From NCBI GenBank assembly GCA_024742665.1, contig JANSYA010000001.1, positions 1,505,001-1,569,000 of the forward strand: 64,000 nucleotides of DNA, written 5' to 3'. The notes under the pieces were generated by a model, which searched no databases, had not been told where the DNA came from, and saw nothing but the letters and a program-made list of their open reading frames with translations. Both the position numbers and the translations under genes were made by a program. This DNA comes from a bacterium (GTDB lineage: Bacteria > Spirochaetota > Leptospiria > Leptospirales > Leptonemataceae). Positions 42,882-52,269 of the stretch are shown here, piece after piece (position 1 is the stretch's first letter; every line of letters starts with the position of its first letter).

Positions 42882-43223
42882 ATGTCCGCCCGTATACTGC
42901 ATCGGATGCTCGTCGGCGCCGCTCTCGGCTTCGCCCTCGTGGCGCTTCAATATTTCGCGACATTCGCCGTCGGGCCCGCTGAAACATTCGCTCTGCTCGG
43001 ATATCTCGCCGAGAGCGAGCACGGCCCGTGGACGCCCTATCTCTATCAGTACGGCGTCGGGGGCTTCTTCTTTTTTCTGGCGATCATCGTCGCCGGATAT
43101 AAAGGCGTCTTTGAGCTCAGCCATCCGAGCGATCGCCGGATGGTGTTATTTCTCGTACTCGGCTTCGTATTTTATGCGAGCCTGCACGGCGGCTGGATTC
43201 TGCTGCTGGAGGCCGGCCGCTAG
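42882..43223 (+). CDS. Small three-helix membrane protein
   Basis: A 113-residue protein with three hydrophobic helices and an aromatic stretch (YGVGGFFFFLAIIVAGYKG). I do not recognise a family. GGAG six bases before the ATG at 42882 supports this start over the in-frame ATG at 42870. It ends 24 bases before the symporter gene and may be its small accessory subunit; this is only inferred from co-orientation. Confidence 0.72.
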   Translation: MSARILHRMLVGAALGFALVALQYFATFAVGPAETFALLGYLAESEHGPWTPYLYQYGVGGFFFFLAIIVAGYKGVFELSHPSDRRMVLFLVLGFVFYASLHGGWILLLEAGR

Positions 43224-43247
43224 ATTCGGCCCTACAGGTTTTATTGA

Positions 43248-45173
43248 ATGGATATACAGGCAACCAGTCTCGACTTCGCGGTGATCGTCGTATACTTCGC
43301 CGGCATTTTATTGATCGGCACGCTCTTCGGCAAATTCACCAACAGCACGAAGGATTTTTTCTTCGGCGGCCAGCGCTTCGCCTGGTGGTTAGTCGCCATG
43401 AGCTGCGTGGCGACGGTCGTGGGATCCTACAGCTTCGTGAAATACTCTTCGATCGGCTACACCCACGGGCTGTCTTCGACGATGACCTATCTCAACGACT
43501 GGTTCATCGTGCCCTTCTTCGTGCTGGGCTGGCTGCCGATTTTATATTTCAATCGGATCCAGTCGATTCCGGAATATTTTCAACGCCGCTTCGACGAAAA
43601 GACGAAGCTGGTGACGACTTTTTATATTCTGGTCTTTTTGATCGGATACGTCGGCATCAACCTCTATACTCTCGGCGTCGCGCTGCAGCCGCTGCTGAAA
43701 ATCAATCTGTACGTCATCGTCGTTTTGGTCGCGGCGGTCGGCGCGATTTATATGCACGCGGGCGGCCAGACTTCGGTCATCATGACCGATCTTTTGCAGG
43801 GCTTTATTTTACTCGGCGCCGGTTTTCTCGTACTCTTTCTGGGACTGGGTTATCTGGGGGGCTTCGAGCGTTTTCTTGACGGCCTGCCGATGGCGCACAA
43901 ATATCCTTTCGCGGATTTTAACAGTCCGCCGGAGTTCAATTTCGTCGGCGTCTTCTGGCAGGACGCCGCGGCGAGTTCGGTCGCCTTCTATTTTATGAAC
44001 CAGGGCACGATCATGCGTTTCCTGAGCTGCCGCAGCACGCGCGACGGGCGCAAGGCGATGTATGCGATCGTGCTTGTGTTAATGCCTCTGGCAGTCGTTG
44101 CCATCGCCAACACCGGCTGGCTCGGTCGGGCGATGACGACCCACGGTCTGATTCCCGAAGTCGACGATCGCGACATCTTTTTAGTCGTAGCCAGCAAGAT
44201 CACCCAGCCCGGCGTCTTTGGATTGATTCTGGCGGCTCTGACCGCGGCCTTAATGTCTACGATCGATACGTTAATCAACGCCATCAGCGCCATTTTCGTA
44301 AACGATATCTATAAACCCTATGTCAAGGCCGATGCGCCCGACGCGCACTATCTCAAGCTCGCGCGCATCGTGGCCATCGTCGCGGCGGTGGTCGGCATTC
44401 TGCTGGTGCCCTTTTTCGCTTCGTATAAATCCATTTACGAAGTCCACGGGACTTTTATCGCGTCGATTACGCCGCCGGTCGTGACGCTGATTCTGCTCTC
44501 GATCTTTTCGAAGCGCATCACGCCCGCCGCCGCCTTCTGGACCCTGATCATCGGCTTCGTCTTCATGGTGCTCGCGATCGTCGTTTCACCGGAGATGATC
44601 GAGCCCTTCGCTCACGGCATCGACGGGGCCCGGGGCTATAAATATATTCGCGCCCTCTTCGGCATCGGCGTCTGCGTCGCCCTGGCCTTCGGCATCTCGG
44701 CGTTTACGAAGCCGCGTTCGCCGGAAGAAATCGACGGGCTGGTAATCGACAGTATCGCTTCGGCGAAACGTAAATACAAGCAGCTGGGCCTGCCGAAGAC
44801 TTCAACCGGATCGCCCGGTCCATCTGATGCCGGCGGTTCCTCCGACACATCCATTTCAGAAGCGGTGCTCTTGTCGGAACCCGACGACCGCGATTACGCC
44901 GCGCCGATTCTATTGAAAGGCAAAGCGCGCGACATGGCGCCGGAGTACGTCGTGCTCAGTTCAGAAGATATGGATCGAATCAAAGCGCGTCCGGGAGATC
45001 TGCTCTTCGTCGAACACGAACGCTGGTGGTACGGCGGCCTGTGTTCGGTTCAGCTGCGAGCGGCTTTGCCCCATGACGAACCCGGCGTGCTGCATATTTC
45101 CGACGAAGCGCTACAGGCGGGCAGTCTCAGCGTGGACTTCGGTCGGCGTTTGCGCGTGCAGAAGATTTTGTAG
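43248..45173 (+). CDS. Sodium:solute symporter (SSS family)
   Basis: A 641-residue transporter with about 13 membrane helices in the first 490 residues. STKDFFFGGQRFAWWLVAMS, QSIPEYFQRRFDEKTKLVT and ALTAALMSTIDTLINAISAI are typical for the family and include the likely sodium site. A soluble tail of about 150 residues follows, with a Ser/Gly/Pro-rich linker and a small domain (ARPGDLLFVEHERWWYGG). The solute is not predictable; sugars and carboxylates are common. A decayed copy of the tail end lies at 48126-48182. Confidence 0.9.
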   Translation: MDIQATSLDFAVIVVYFAGILLIGTLFGKFTNSTKDFFFGGQRFAWWLVAMSCVATVVGSYSFVKYSSIGYTHGLSSTMTYLNDWFIVPFFVLGWLPILYFNRIQSIPEYFQRRFDEKTKLVTTFYILVFLIGYVGINLYTLGVALQPLLKINLYVIVVLVAAVGAIYMHAGGQTSVIMTDLLQGFILLGAGFLVLFLGLGYLGGFERFLDGLPMAHKYPFADFNSPPEFNFVGVFWQDAAASSVAFYFMNQGTIMRFLSCRSTRDGRKAMYAIVLVLMPLAVVAIANTGWLGRAMTTHGLIPEVDDRDIFLVVASKITQPGVFGLILAALTAALMSTIDTLINAISAIFVNDIYKPYVKADAPDAHYLKLARIVAIVAAVVGILLVPFFASYKSIYEVHGTFIASITPPVVTLILLSIFSKRITPAAAFWTLIIGFVFMVLAIVVSPEMIEPFAHGIDGARGYKYIRALFGIGVCVALAFGISAFTKPRSPEEIDGLVIDSIASAKRKYKQLGLPKTSTGSPGPSDAGGSSDTSISEAVLLSEPDDRDYAAPILLKGKARDMAPEYVVLSSEDMDRIKARPGDLLFVEHERWWYGGLCSVQLRAALPHDEPGVLHISDEALQAGSLSVDFGRRLRVQKIL

Positions 45174-45263
45174 GCGCAGGCGCCGAAGGATACGCAGCGC
45201 GATAAGTTTCGCCGGAGAGTCTTTGACCTCAGGTTCAGGCATTGATTCGACGATAGCACAGAC

Positions 45264-48113
45264 ATGCAGTCCCCCGGATTGGAAGTACGTTTTTCCCACT
45301 GGAAACGATCGGCGGCGTTGGCGCTCTTCGCTCTTTTGACCGCATCGCCGGCGGCTCAGCCGATCGACAGTGGCAACGACAACGAAACGATCCCTGGCCG
45401 TATAACTCCCGCCAGCCCCCCGGGCGAAAGCCAGGACGCCAAATCATTCGAACTGGCCGATGCGAACGAACAGTTGTTTACCGCCGTCATCAACGGCGAT
45501 CCCATTGGAGTTCGGGTGGCTCTGGCACGGGGTGCGCAGATCAATGCGCGCGACCTTCGCTCGCCGGGCGGCGGGGAGAGTCCATTGATGCATGCCGCCC
45601 TGGCCGGCGATCCGCGAGTCGTCCGGCTGCTGTTGCATCGAGGCGCGCGGGTGAACGCCCGGGACGATAAAGGCGACTCGGCCTTGTTGACGGCGATTGC
45701 GCTTGATCACTCTGCGATCGTCCATTTGTTGCTCGAAGCCGGTGCGGATGTAAACGCCGCGGAACACAGAGGCTTCACCCCGCTGCACATCGCCGCGGAT
45801 CGAGGCAATCTCCCCTTGCTCAGACTGCTCTTGAAAAAGAACGGCGCCCGTTCCAGCGCGGCCCGCAATGGCTTTACGCCGCTCATGCTGGCAGCGAAAC
45901 ACCGCCCCGCTGCGGCCGCCCTCCTGCTGGCGAACGGAGCCCGGGTGAACGCCCGCACCCGGAGTGGAACGACCGCTCTGATGGTTGCGGCGACCAGCGG
46001 TCAACTGGAAACGCTGCGACTGCTGCTGCGCTCGGGCGCCGACGCGAAAATTAAACGCCGCGACGGTTCTTCGGCCCTGACCTTCGCGATCCAGCCGCGC
46101 TATTCCGGAAGTGCGTCGGGAAATATCGTGCCCATGACGCGCTTGCTTTTGCGCCGCGGCGCTGACCCCGACGAGCTCGGTTCGGGCTGGTGGAACGATC
46201 TACCGGCCACGCCGCTGATGCGAATCGCCAGGGACTATTCAGGATACGGAGGAGACGGTCCCGTTCTCGTGCGACTCTTGCTGGAGTTCGGGGCGGATCC
46301 GGCCGTCGCCGACGCCTTTGATCGAAGGGCCTATGATTTCGCAATGGATTCGTATGCGGGTTTCTATCCGCCACGCCGTCCGCCTCCAGAGCTGCTTGCA
46401 GCCTTACACGTTCCGGCGGCGGAAGGCGCCCGGGCGGACTCCGAGAAATTGCGTGATCTTTTGAGGTCGCATACGGAGCAATCGGAAGATCTGCGGCGGA
46501 AAGAATTTGAACAGTTGCTGCGAAAGGGGCGGGCCAGCCCGGCGCGGCTACTGCGGGAAGTGTGCGATATTGTTTTTGATTCTCATAGCGTTCGCGAAGA
46601 ACGCGACGCCCTGGTCGCGGGAGTTTTTCGGCGCTTACTGAAACTGACGAGCACCCAGAAGCTCGAATTCGACTCGGCCTTCTTGATGCGCCACTGCCGC
46701 ATCCATTTGCCGGTGCGCACCTTTCCGGAGATCTACGAAGCCGCGATTGATAATGGTTTCGACGTGCTTTCGTTTAACTTCAGGCGAGGCCGGTGGCCGA
46801 ACCACGGGCGAGTACTCCGGCGCTACTTGAAAATTCACAGCCCGGCGCTTCCGGCAAATCGCGCCCGATTGATTGAACTGTATGCGCAACTCGTCCGCTC
46901 CGGTTCGATCGAAGGAGTGCGGGCCGTGCTCGCCGGTGGGATCGATCCTGGTTCGGTGGATGCGGCCGGACTCGGCGCCCTGGATTACGCCGTGCGCTCC
47001 CTCTCCAGGAATTACAATTCGCTGCCTGAAGAACGAGAAATCCTCGGCCTGCTGGAAGAGCAAGGGGCGCTGCTTTTAGATCCCGGAGCCGCCATGTGTC
47101 GGACGATTGCCGGCGGCAACAATGCCGTTTATGCGTATCTCAAGACTCGCGTCCGGTCTTCCGATTTGAGATGTATTCAGGGCAACGGCCAGGCGCTGCT
47201 CTACGCACTGACGCTTGAGAATCGGACCGAAGCACTGGCACTCGCCCGGGCCGCCGGCCTGGAGGACCCGGGGGCGGATTTGCTCGCAGCGATTCGCGCG
47301 GGGGATCGAGCGGCCGCTCGCCGACTGCTGGCGGCCGGCGCTCCGGTGTATTACCCGACGCTGCTGGCCGCCTTCGATCGCTTTCCCAATCTGGCGGCTT
47401 CGCCTTTCCTGGAGCGGCTGCTGCACAGGCTGCGTCGCGCGCCCGGGGCGGCCAGGCCTGCATGGGCAGACGGCGATCCGTCCTGGAGGGAAACGCAGTC
47501 CGGTTGGAGCGAGGCGCCTGTTCTGATTCGCGCAATCGAAGCGCTTGAAGCGAACGCGGCGAATACGAATCGGGACTCCCGGGCGATCGCGGCGATTCGG
47601 GCCCTGCTGCGCCGCGGATTGTATCCGGATATTGTCGGCCGCGATTTCGAAACCTTCAGCGCGTTGCAGGCCGCACTGTCGTTGCGATCGAGCAAGCTCC
47701 CATTGCGATTGCTGCTGGAAGCGGGAGCGAATCCCAACGCGAGGCGGCCCGCGGCCTTTGCGAAGTACGACCGTCGGCCGATGGAATATGCCGCCATTTC
47801 AAATATGCCGGATGACCTTCGTCTGCTGCTGGCATACGGCGGTCGATCTTCCATCGCCGATCGGAACGGGCGAACGCTCTTAATGCGCGCCGCTGAAAAC
47901 GCGCTGGTCGAACAGGCCTGCATGTTGCGCCGGGCGGGCGCCGATCCGAACGCGCGTCGCACCGACGGGCTGCGGGCGATCGATATGATTCCCGAATCGC
48001 AAAAGTGGGTGTCGGAGGATCTAAATCCGAACAGGCTGTACCGTTTCAGAGAGTTGAGCGCGGAGCAATTTCTACGACTGCGCGCTTGCCTGACGCCGGG
48101 GAAACGCCCGTAG
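45264..48113 (+). CDS. Exported ankyrin-repeat protein
   Basis: A 949-residue protein with an N-terminal signal segment (SAALALFALLTASPAAQP). Ankyrin repeats run through about residues 70-330, for example GDSALLTAIALDHSAIVHLL and GFTPLHIAADRGNLPLLRLL. A central part has no clear repeats, and further ankyrin-like repeats fill the C-terminal third (GRTLLMRAAENALVEQACML). It likely works as a periplasmic or surface protein-binding scaffold. No catalytic domain is seen. It stands between the symporter gene and a decayed copy of the symporter's 3' end, so it may have been inserted or duplicated with it. Confidence 0.88.
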   Translation: MQSPGLEVRFSHWKRSAALALFALLTASPAAQPIDSGNDNETIPGRITPASPPGESQDAKSFELADANEQLFTAVINGDPIGVRVALARGAQINARDLRSPGGGESPLMHAALAGDPRVVRLLLHRGARVNARDDKGDSALLTAIALDHSAIVHLLLEAGADVNAAEHRGFTPLHIAADRGNLPLLRLLLKKNGARSSAARNGFTPLMLAAKHRPAAAALLLANGARVNARTRSGTTALMVAATSGQLETLRLLLRSGADAKIKRRDGSSALTFAIQPRYSGSASGNIVPMTRLLLRRGADPDELGSGWWNDLPATPLMRIARDYSGYGGDGPVLVRLLLEFGADPAVADAFDRRAYDFAMDSYAGFYPPRRPPPELLAALHVPAAEGARADSEKLRDLLRSHTEQSEDLRRKEFEQLLRKGRASPARLLREVCDIVFDSHSVREERDALVAGVFRRLLKLTSTQKLEFDSAFLMRHCRIHLPVRTFPEIYEAAIDNGFDVLSFNFRRGRWPNHGRVLRRYLKIHSPALPANRARLIELYAQLVRSGSIEGVRAVLAGGIDPGSVDAAGLGALDYAVRSLSRNYNSLPEEREILGLLEEQGALLLDPGAAMCRTIAGGNNAVYAYLKTRVRSSDLRCIQGNGQALLYALTLENRTEALALARAAGLEDPGADLLAAIRAGDRAAARRLLAAGAPVYYPTLLAAFDRFPNLAASPFLERLLHRLRRAPGAARPAWADGDPSWRETQSGWSEAPVLIRAIEALEANAANTNRDSRAIAAIRALLRRGLYPDIVGRDFETFSALQAALSLRSSKLPLRLLLEAGANPNARRPAAFAKYDRRPMEYAAISNMPDDLRLLLAYGGRSSIADRNGRTLLMRAAENALVEQACMLRRAGADPNARRTDGLRAIDMIPESQKWVSEDLNPNRLYRFRELSAEQFLRLRACLTPGKRP

Positions 48114-48125
48114 ATTCGGATTCAA

Positions 48126-48182
48126 GACGGATTCAAAACCCGTTGCGGAGATCTGTTCTTCGTCAAGCACGAGCGCTTGCGG
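48126..48182 (+). pseudogene. Remnant similar to the symporter C-terminal tail
   Basis: Translated in one frame this stretch gives DGFKTRCGDLFFVKHERL. The symporter tail at 44973-45026 gives DRIKARPGDLLFVEHERW. The two DNA segments match at 41 of 54 aligned bases without gaps. No start, and no longer frame of this kind, surrounds it, so it is best read as a fragment of a duplicated gene end. Confidence 0.5.
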
Positions 48183-48217
48183 CCGGCGGCGGAACGCTGG
48201 CGACGATCTAAGTACAC

Positions 48218-48244
48218 AAAAAGGGCCGGAAATAATCCGGCCCT
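48218..48244 (-). terminator. Rho-independent terminator for the small exported protein gene
   Basis: On the minus strand a 9-bp GC-rich stem (AGGGCCGGA/TCCGGCCCT) with a 5-base loop is followed by five T. It lies about 100 bases downstream of the 48345-48593 gene. It may also slow transcripts arriving from the ankyrin gene. Confidence 0.75.
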
Positions 48245-48344
48245 CGAAAGGATCGCGCGTTGGAATAGAGGCCGGCAGCCGGTGCGGAATCACTCCCGGG
48301 CCTGGCCTGAATCTTCGCGCAACGTCTGCGAAACGAATCCAGAA

Positions 48345-48593
48345 TCAATCCGGATATTTTTTGTAGGTGTTCGGGCAGACTTCGAGGATCGCTTCCTCGT
48401 CTTCGGCTTCGATGATTTCCGCGAGACCTTCTGCGAAGTCATCGTCTTCGATGTCGTAGCCGCGGTTGTGCGCTTCGAGAATGCACTCTTCTAAGATTTG
48501 TTCTCCGGAGACTTCTTCGGCGAATACGGCGGATGCGGCGGTGACCGCCAGCAGGGCGGCCAGGAGGCCGGTCAGAATCAGGCTGTTTTTCAT
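48345..48593 (-). CDS. Small acidic exported protein
   Basis: An 82-residue protein. A clear signal peptide (LTGLLAALLAVTAASAVFA) precedes a mature part of about 57 residues, which is strongly acidic and holds two Cys (EECILE and EVCPNT) that could form one disulfide. GAGAGGA before the ATG and a good terminator downstream argue that it is a real gene. I do not recognise the family; it is probably periplasmic. Confidence 0.78.
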   Translation of the reverse strand: MKNSLILTGLLAALLAVTAASAVFAEEVSGEQILEECILEAHNRGYDIEDDDFAEGLAEIIEAEDEEAILEVCPNTYKKYPD

Positions 48594-48754
48594 GGGTTCC
48601 TCTCTCGATAGTTGCGACCCGGAGCGGGTCGTCTGAATTTGTAGACGAATAATTCGGCGGGCGGGTTTTATATTTTAGATGCGAGTTTTTCGATTTTGGA
48701 ATTTTTTGAACGGAGAGCATCGTCCCTCCGGTCGCAAGTAGTGGAGCCTTTGAA

Positions 48755-49282
48755 TTGAAAAGAATTTTAACCTGGCTCTTCAGCCTGCTGGCCGTTTTTT
48801 TCTGTGTCGCAGCCTTCTGGCCCGTGCAGCCGGTGATTCCGGTGCAGGGCGCGACCAGGGCCAACTGGATCGCGGAGTACTTCTGGAATTGCCCCTGGTG
48901 CAAAGGCGACCGGGTGCACTACGGAATCGATATTATTTACAAACGCGGCACACCGATCATCGCATCTACTCCAGGGCTGGTCGTCTGGAGTCAGCCTCAG
49001 GGGCGGGGCGGCGAGGTGGTGATGGTGATCGGTCCCGGGTGGAAGCTGCACTACTACGCCCATCTGGATGAATACCGGGTCCAGGCCGGCGAGTGGGTCG
49101 AGCAGGGCCAGACCGTAGGACTGCTCGGCAATACCGGCGCTTCGGATCTACCGCATTTGCACTATACGATCTTTACGCCGCTGCCGCGTTTCTGGCGATG
49201 GGACGGAGACAAATTCGGCTATCGAAAAATGTTTTTCCTGGATCCGACCGAGGAACTCGCTGGCGCGACTCCGGATTCCTGA
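48755..49282 (+). CDS. M23-family (LytM-type) peptidase
   Basis: A 175-residue protein with an N-terminal membrane or signal helix (TWLFSLLAVFFCVAAFWPVQ). The M23 zinc site is present: His55 and Asp59 in RVHYGIDI, and His134-Leu-His136 in LPHLHYTIF. GTPIIASTPGLVVWSQ and WVEQGQTVGLLGNTGASD are standard for the fold. It should cut peptidoglycan cross-bridges or activate another hydrolase. Start is TTG with GGAG nine bases upstream. The Cys pair CPWC near residue 46 is unusual and might be a redox or metal site. Confidence 0.88.
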   Translation: MKRILTWLFSLLAVFFCVAAFWPVQPVIPVQGATRANWIAEYFWNCPWCKGDRVHYGIDIIYKRGTPIIASTPGLVVWSQPQGRGGEVVMVIGPGWKLHYYAHLDEYRVQAGEWVEQGQTVGLLGNTGASDLPHLHYTIFTPLPRFWRWDGDKFGYRKMFFLDPTEELAGATPDS

Positions 49283-49379
49283 AAGCCCGCGGGACGCGTG
49301 CCACGCAATTTTCATCTGAGCGAAATGAAGCTCCGGGAAAATCGCTTGTTGCGAATGCATCCTGGCGCTCTCGTGCTGC

Positions 49380-51164
49380 ATGCAGCAATCACGCCGGGAA
49401 TTTTTGCGTTTCATGGGACGCGGGACGCTGGCCGTTTCGGGAGCCGGCGCTCTTATTACGGCCGCGCTTTCCAGCGCGTCCGGCTGTCGTCCGGGCCCCG
49501 ACTCCGGGCCGGTCGCACAGGATACCTTAATGGGCAGCGGCGACGACGCGATCCCCGGGATTACGCCGGGGCGCGAAGACCTGGTGCGACTTGCGTCCGG
49601 ACTCGAACATCGCATTTTGATTCGCGAAGGCGACGTGATTCACAGAGCGCAGGGCGCGCGCTTTGGATCGAACAACGACTTCCTGGCATTTTTTCCCGAC
49701 GCTCGCGATGAAAATCGTGGTGTGCTGTGGGTGAATCACGAATTTCCCTGCATGCTGATCGACGAGGCCAGCGGCGACGTGCGCTGGACGCCGCGAAACA
49801 AAGCCGAGTTCGAACGTTCGCGGGCTGCGGTCGGCGGCAGTCGCTTATCCCTGCGCCGCAAATCGCCGAAGGATCCCTGGCTGCTTGACGCAAACGATCG
49901 CAAAAACTTTCGTCTGGACGGCGCTTCAAAGATCGCGCTTTCGCAAAGCCTCGGCGGCAGAAGGATCGCCGAAGGCACCCTTGGGAATTGCGCCGGCGGC
50001 GTCACGCCCTGGGGCACTCTGCTAACATGCGAGGAGAACCATAAGTACTATTACGGCGAAACGCGCTGGCGAAACGGCGCTCCCGAACAGTTTCTCGAAA
50101 AGCGGCCCGAGCGGCGTATGAACTGGCAGGAGTATCGCCCGAACTCTCCCGACGATTATGGCTGGGTCGTTGAAGTCGATTTAAGCACCGGCAAGGCCGT
50201 CAAACAGATCGGCCTCGGCCGCTGCTTTCACGAGTGTGCGACCGTCGCTTTTGTCGGCGGAGGCGTCGGCGCCGATGCGGGTCTGGCCGTCGCGGGCCAC
50301 AATAATCAAAACAGAAATCGAATCAAAAATAAAAACCGGCGCGTCGCCGTTTATAGCGGCGACGATACCAACGGCGGCTGCATTTATAAATTCGTATCGG
50401 AACGGCCGGGCAGTCTGGCCCAGGGCGTGCTGTACGCCGCCGACACCGAACGCGGTCGCTGGCTGGAATTGAGCCCGCGCAATCCCGCCTTAAAAGAATT
50501 CGGCGATCTGGAAACGATCTTAACGCACGCCCGGGACGCGGCTTTGATCGCCGGGGCGACGCCGCAGGATCGTCCGGAAGACATCGAGATCAGCCCCCAC
50601 GAGGCGGGCGTCGTTTTGATATCGCTCACGAATCATACGAAGCGCGACCCGGCGAATTATTATGGATCGATCTTGAAACTCAGCGAAGGCGGCGGCGATC
50701 ACGGTTCGCTGGAATTTACGAGCGAAAGCTTTTTGCCCGGCGGCCCCGATCACGAACACGGCGAGAGCTTCGCCTGTCCCGACAACCTGGCCTTCGATCC
50801 GCAGGGCAATCTGTGGCTGACCTGCGATATTTCCGAATCGAAGATTGGAAAAGGCCCCTATTCGGATTTCGGCAACAACGGCCTGTATTTGATTCCGATG
50901 AACGGGCCCCAGGCGGGAAAAGTAATTCAAATGGGACACGCGCCGATTGACGCGGAGTTTACCGGGCTGCGCTTTACGCCGGACGGCCGCACGCTGTTCG
51001 TATCGGTGCAGCACCCGGGTTCGCAGACGCGGCGAGCCGACGAGCCGACGAGCGTATGGCCCGACGGCCCCCGGTCGGATGCTAATCCGTCAGCATCCGG
51101 CTTGCCGAAATCGGCGGTGATCGCCATCACCGGACCGACGCTGGATCGCCTGGCCGGCCTTTGA
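49380..51164 (+). CDS. PhoX-like (DUF839) phosphatase with a Tat signal
   Basis: A 594-residue protein. The N-terminus has a twin-arginine motif (SRREFLRFMG) followed by a lipobox-like ASGC near residue 36, so it is exported folded by Tat. PhoX family blocks follow: GVLWVNHEFP, NCAGGVTPWGTLLTCEEN, YGWVVEVDLSTG and ENHKYYYGE. The latter parts CPDNLAFDPQGNLWLTCD and GLRFTPDGRTLFVSVQHPG are typical propeller blades. PhoX enzymes are calcium/iron alkaline phosphatases induced by phosphate starvation. An Asn/Lys/Arg-rich insertion is coded by an A-rich patch at 50301-50340. Confidence 0.85.
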   Translation: MQQSRREFLRFMGRGTLAVSGAGALITAALSSASGCRPGPDSGPVAQDTLMGSGDDAIPGITPGREDLVRLASGLEHRILIREGDVIHRAQGARFGSNNDFLAFFPDARDENRGVLWVNHEFPCMLIDEASGDVRWTPRNKAEFERSRAAVGGSRLSLRRKSPKDPWLLDANDRKNFRLDGASKIALSQSLGGRRIAEGTLGNCAGGVTPWGTLLTCEENHKYYYGETRWRNGAPEQFLEKRPERRMNWQEYRPNSPDDYGWVVEVDLSTGKAVKQIGLGRCFHECATVAFVGGGVGADAGLAVAGHNNQNRNRIKNKNRRVAVYSGDDTNGGCIYKFVSERPGSLAQGVLYAADTERGRWLELSPRNPALKEFGDLETILTHARDAALIAGATPQDRPEDIEISPHEAGVVLISLTNHTKRDPANYYGSILKLSEGGGDHGSLEFTSESFLPGGPDHEHGESFACPDNLAFDPQGNLWLTCDISESKIGKGPYSDFGNNGLYLIPMNGPQAGKVIQMGHAPIDAEFTGLRFTPDGRTLFVSVQHPGSQTRRADEPTSVWPDGPRSDANPSASGLPKSAVIAITGPTLDRLAGL

Positions 51165-51213
51165 TGATGGAATCCGGTATTGGTACTGCGTATTGCCGTG
51201 AGCGGGCCGCGAT

Positions 51214-52011
51214 CTACTGAGCTTTCAGGGAAAGATCGCTTTCGAGGTAGTGGCGGCCGTAACGTTTGTCGACTTCCTTTTCGTCGAAGATGATAAAGAA
51301 GTCGGTCGTGCCGAATTCGTGATCGTAGGCCGGTTCGCCCGTGATGCGCGCGCCGGCCCGCATATAACCTTTGATCAGCGGCGGCATTGTTTTGCCCACG
51401 GCCTTCAGATCGTCGATCTGCACGTCTTTGCGAAAGCCGTCCATGCGATATTCGGGATGCGGAATCGCGTCGAAGCCCGGTTCGACCAGGAATTCTTTAT
51501 CGCGCAGATAGGCGTAGACCAGATTCGCGGTTTCGGCGTCGTGGGAATGAATCGATCCGCAGCCGCACAGATAGCGCGCGTTGTATTCGCGCAGATACAT
51601 TCCCAGGCCGATCCAGAGATGCGAGATGACCGAGCCGTCGCGATACTCCGGATGCACGCAGCTGCGACCGATTTCCACGACTTCGTCTTTCAGATCGTAA
51701 ATGCCCCGCAGGCTGAATTCGCCTTCGGAGTAGAAGCCTTCGTGTTTGCGGGCGACGCTGCTGCGTAATACGCGGTAGGTGCCGACGATGCGATCGTCAT
51801 TGCCTTCGTCGACGACGATCAGATGATCGCAGTACAGGTCGAATTTATCCCGATCTTTGCGGGTCGCATGGCTGGCGGCCAGACCCTGCTGTAGTTCCAG
51901 ATTAAAAATATCGTAGCGCAAAGACAGAGTCTTTTCGATTTCGAATTGGTTCTGCGCCAGTCTGACTTTCAACTGGCGTTTCGCTTTTTCAGTCTTGATT
52001 TGGTTGGACAT
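51214..52011 (-). CDS. GNAT acyltransferase, OlsB-like (ornithine lipid)
   Basis: A 265-residue protein of the Acetyltransf_5/OlsB type. Family features are LSLRYDIFNLELQQGL near the start, the strand KFDLYCDHLIVVDE, the signature EIGRSCVHPEYRDGSVISHL and LCGCGSIHSHDAETANLVYA. OlsB joins a 3-hydroxy fatty acid from ACP to ornithine, the first step to phosphorus-free ornithine lipids. A related N-acyl amino acid synthase is possible. It lies between PhoX and PhoR genes, which fits a phosphate-saving role. The ATG has a purine-rich site upstream (GAGGAATAT). Confidence 0.75.
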   Translation of the reverse strand: MSNQIKTEKAKRQLKVRLAQNQFEIEKTLSLRYDIFNLELQQGLAASHATRKDRDKFDLYCDHLIVVDEGNDDRIVGTYRVLRSSVARKHEGFYSEGEFSLRGIYDLKDEVVEIGRSCVHPEYRDGSVISHLWIGLGMYLREYNARYLCGCGSIHSHDAETANLVYAYLRDKEFLVEPGFDAIPHPEYRMDGFRKDVQIDDLKAVGKTMPPLIKGYMRAGARITGEPAYDHEFGTTDFFIIFDEKEVDKRYGRHYLESDLSLKAQ

Positions 52012-52044
52012 ATATTCCTCACAGGTATTCTGAGCTCAAAGGCC

Positions 52045-52114
52045 CTTTCGAAGCTGAAGATCTTTCGAAGCTAATGGGTTCGCAGGTCTGCCGTTCTCGC
52101 CTGGATCTTTCGAA
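52045..52114. repeat. Short direct repeats upstream of the OlsB-like gene
   Basis: CTTTCGAAGCT occurs twice with 17-base spacing (52045-52055, 52062-52072); CTTTCGAA recurs at 52107-52114. The copies lie 35-100 bases before the OlsB-like start and could be a regulator site. The remaining bases to 52269 show no gene. Confidence 0.5.
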
Positions 52115-52269
52115 CCCTTCAGATTCACCGGGCGGCGACATACCCCTGATTTAGATGTTCGCGTTCCGTGTCTGGTTTCGAATTTCCGGGCAGTTTCCCC
52201 TCGATTCAATACAAATTCATGACGTTTGAATGGATAATTTTCCGAATTATGGCCCCGATGTCCGGGATT

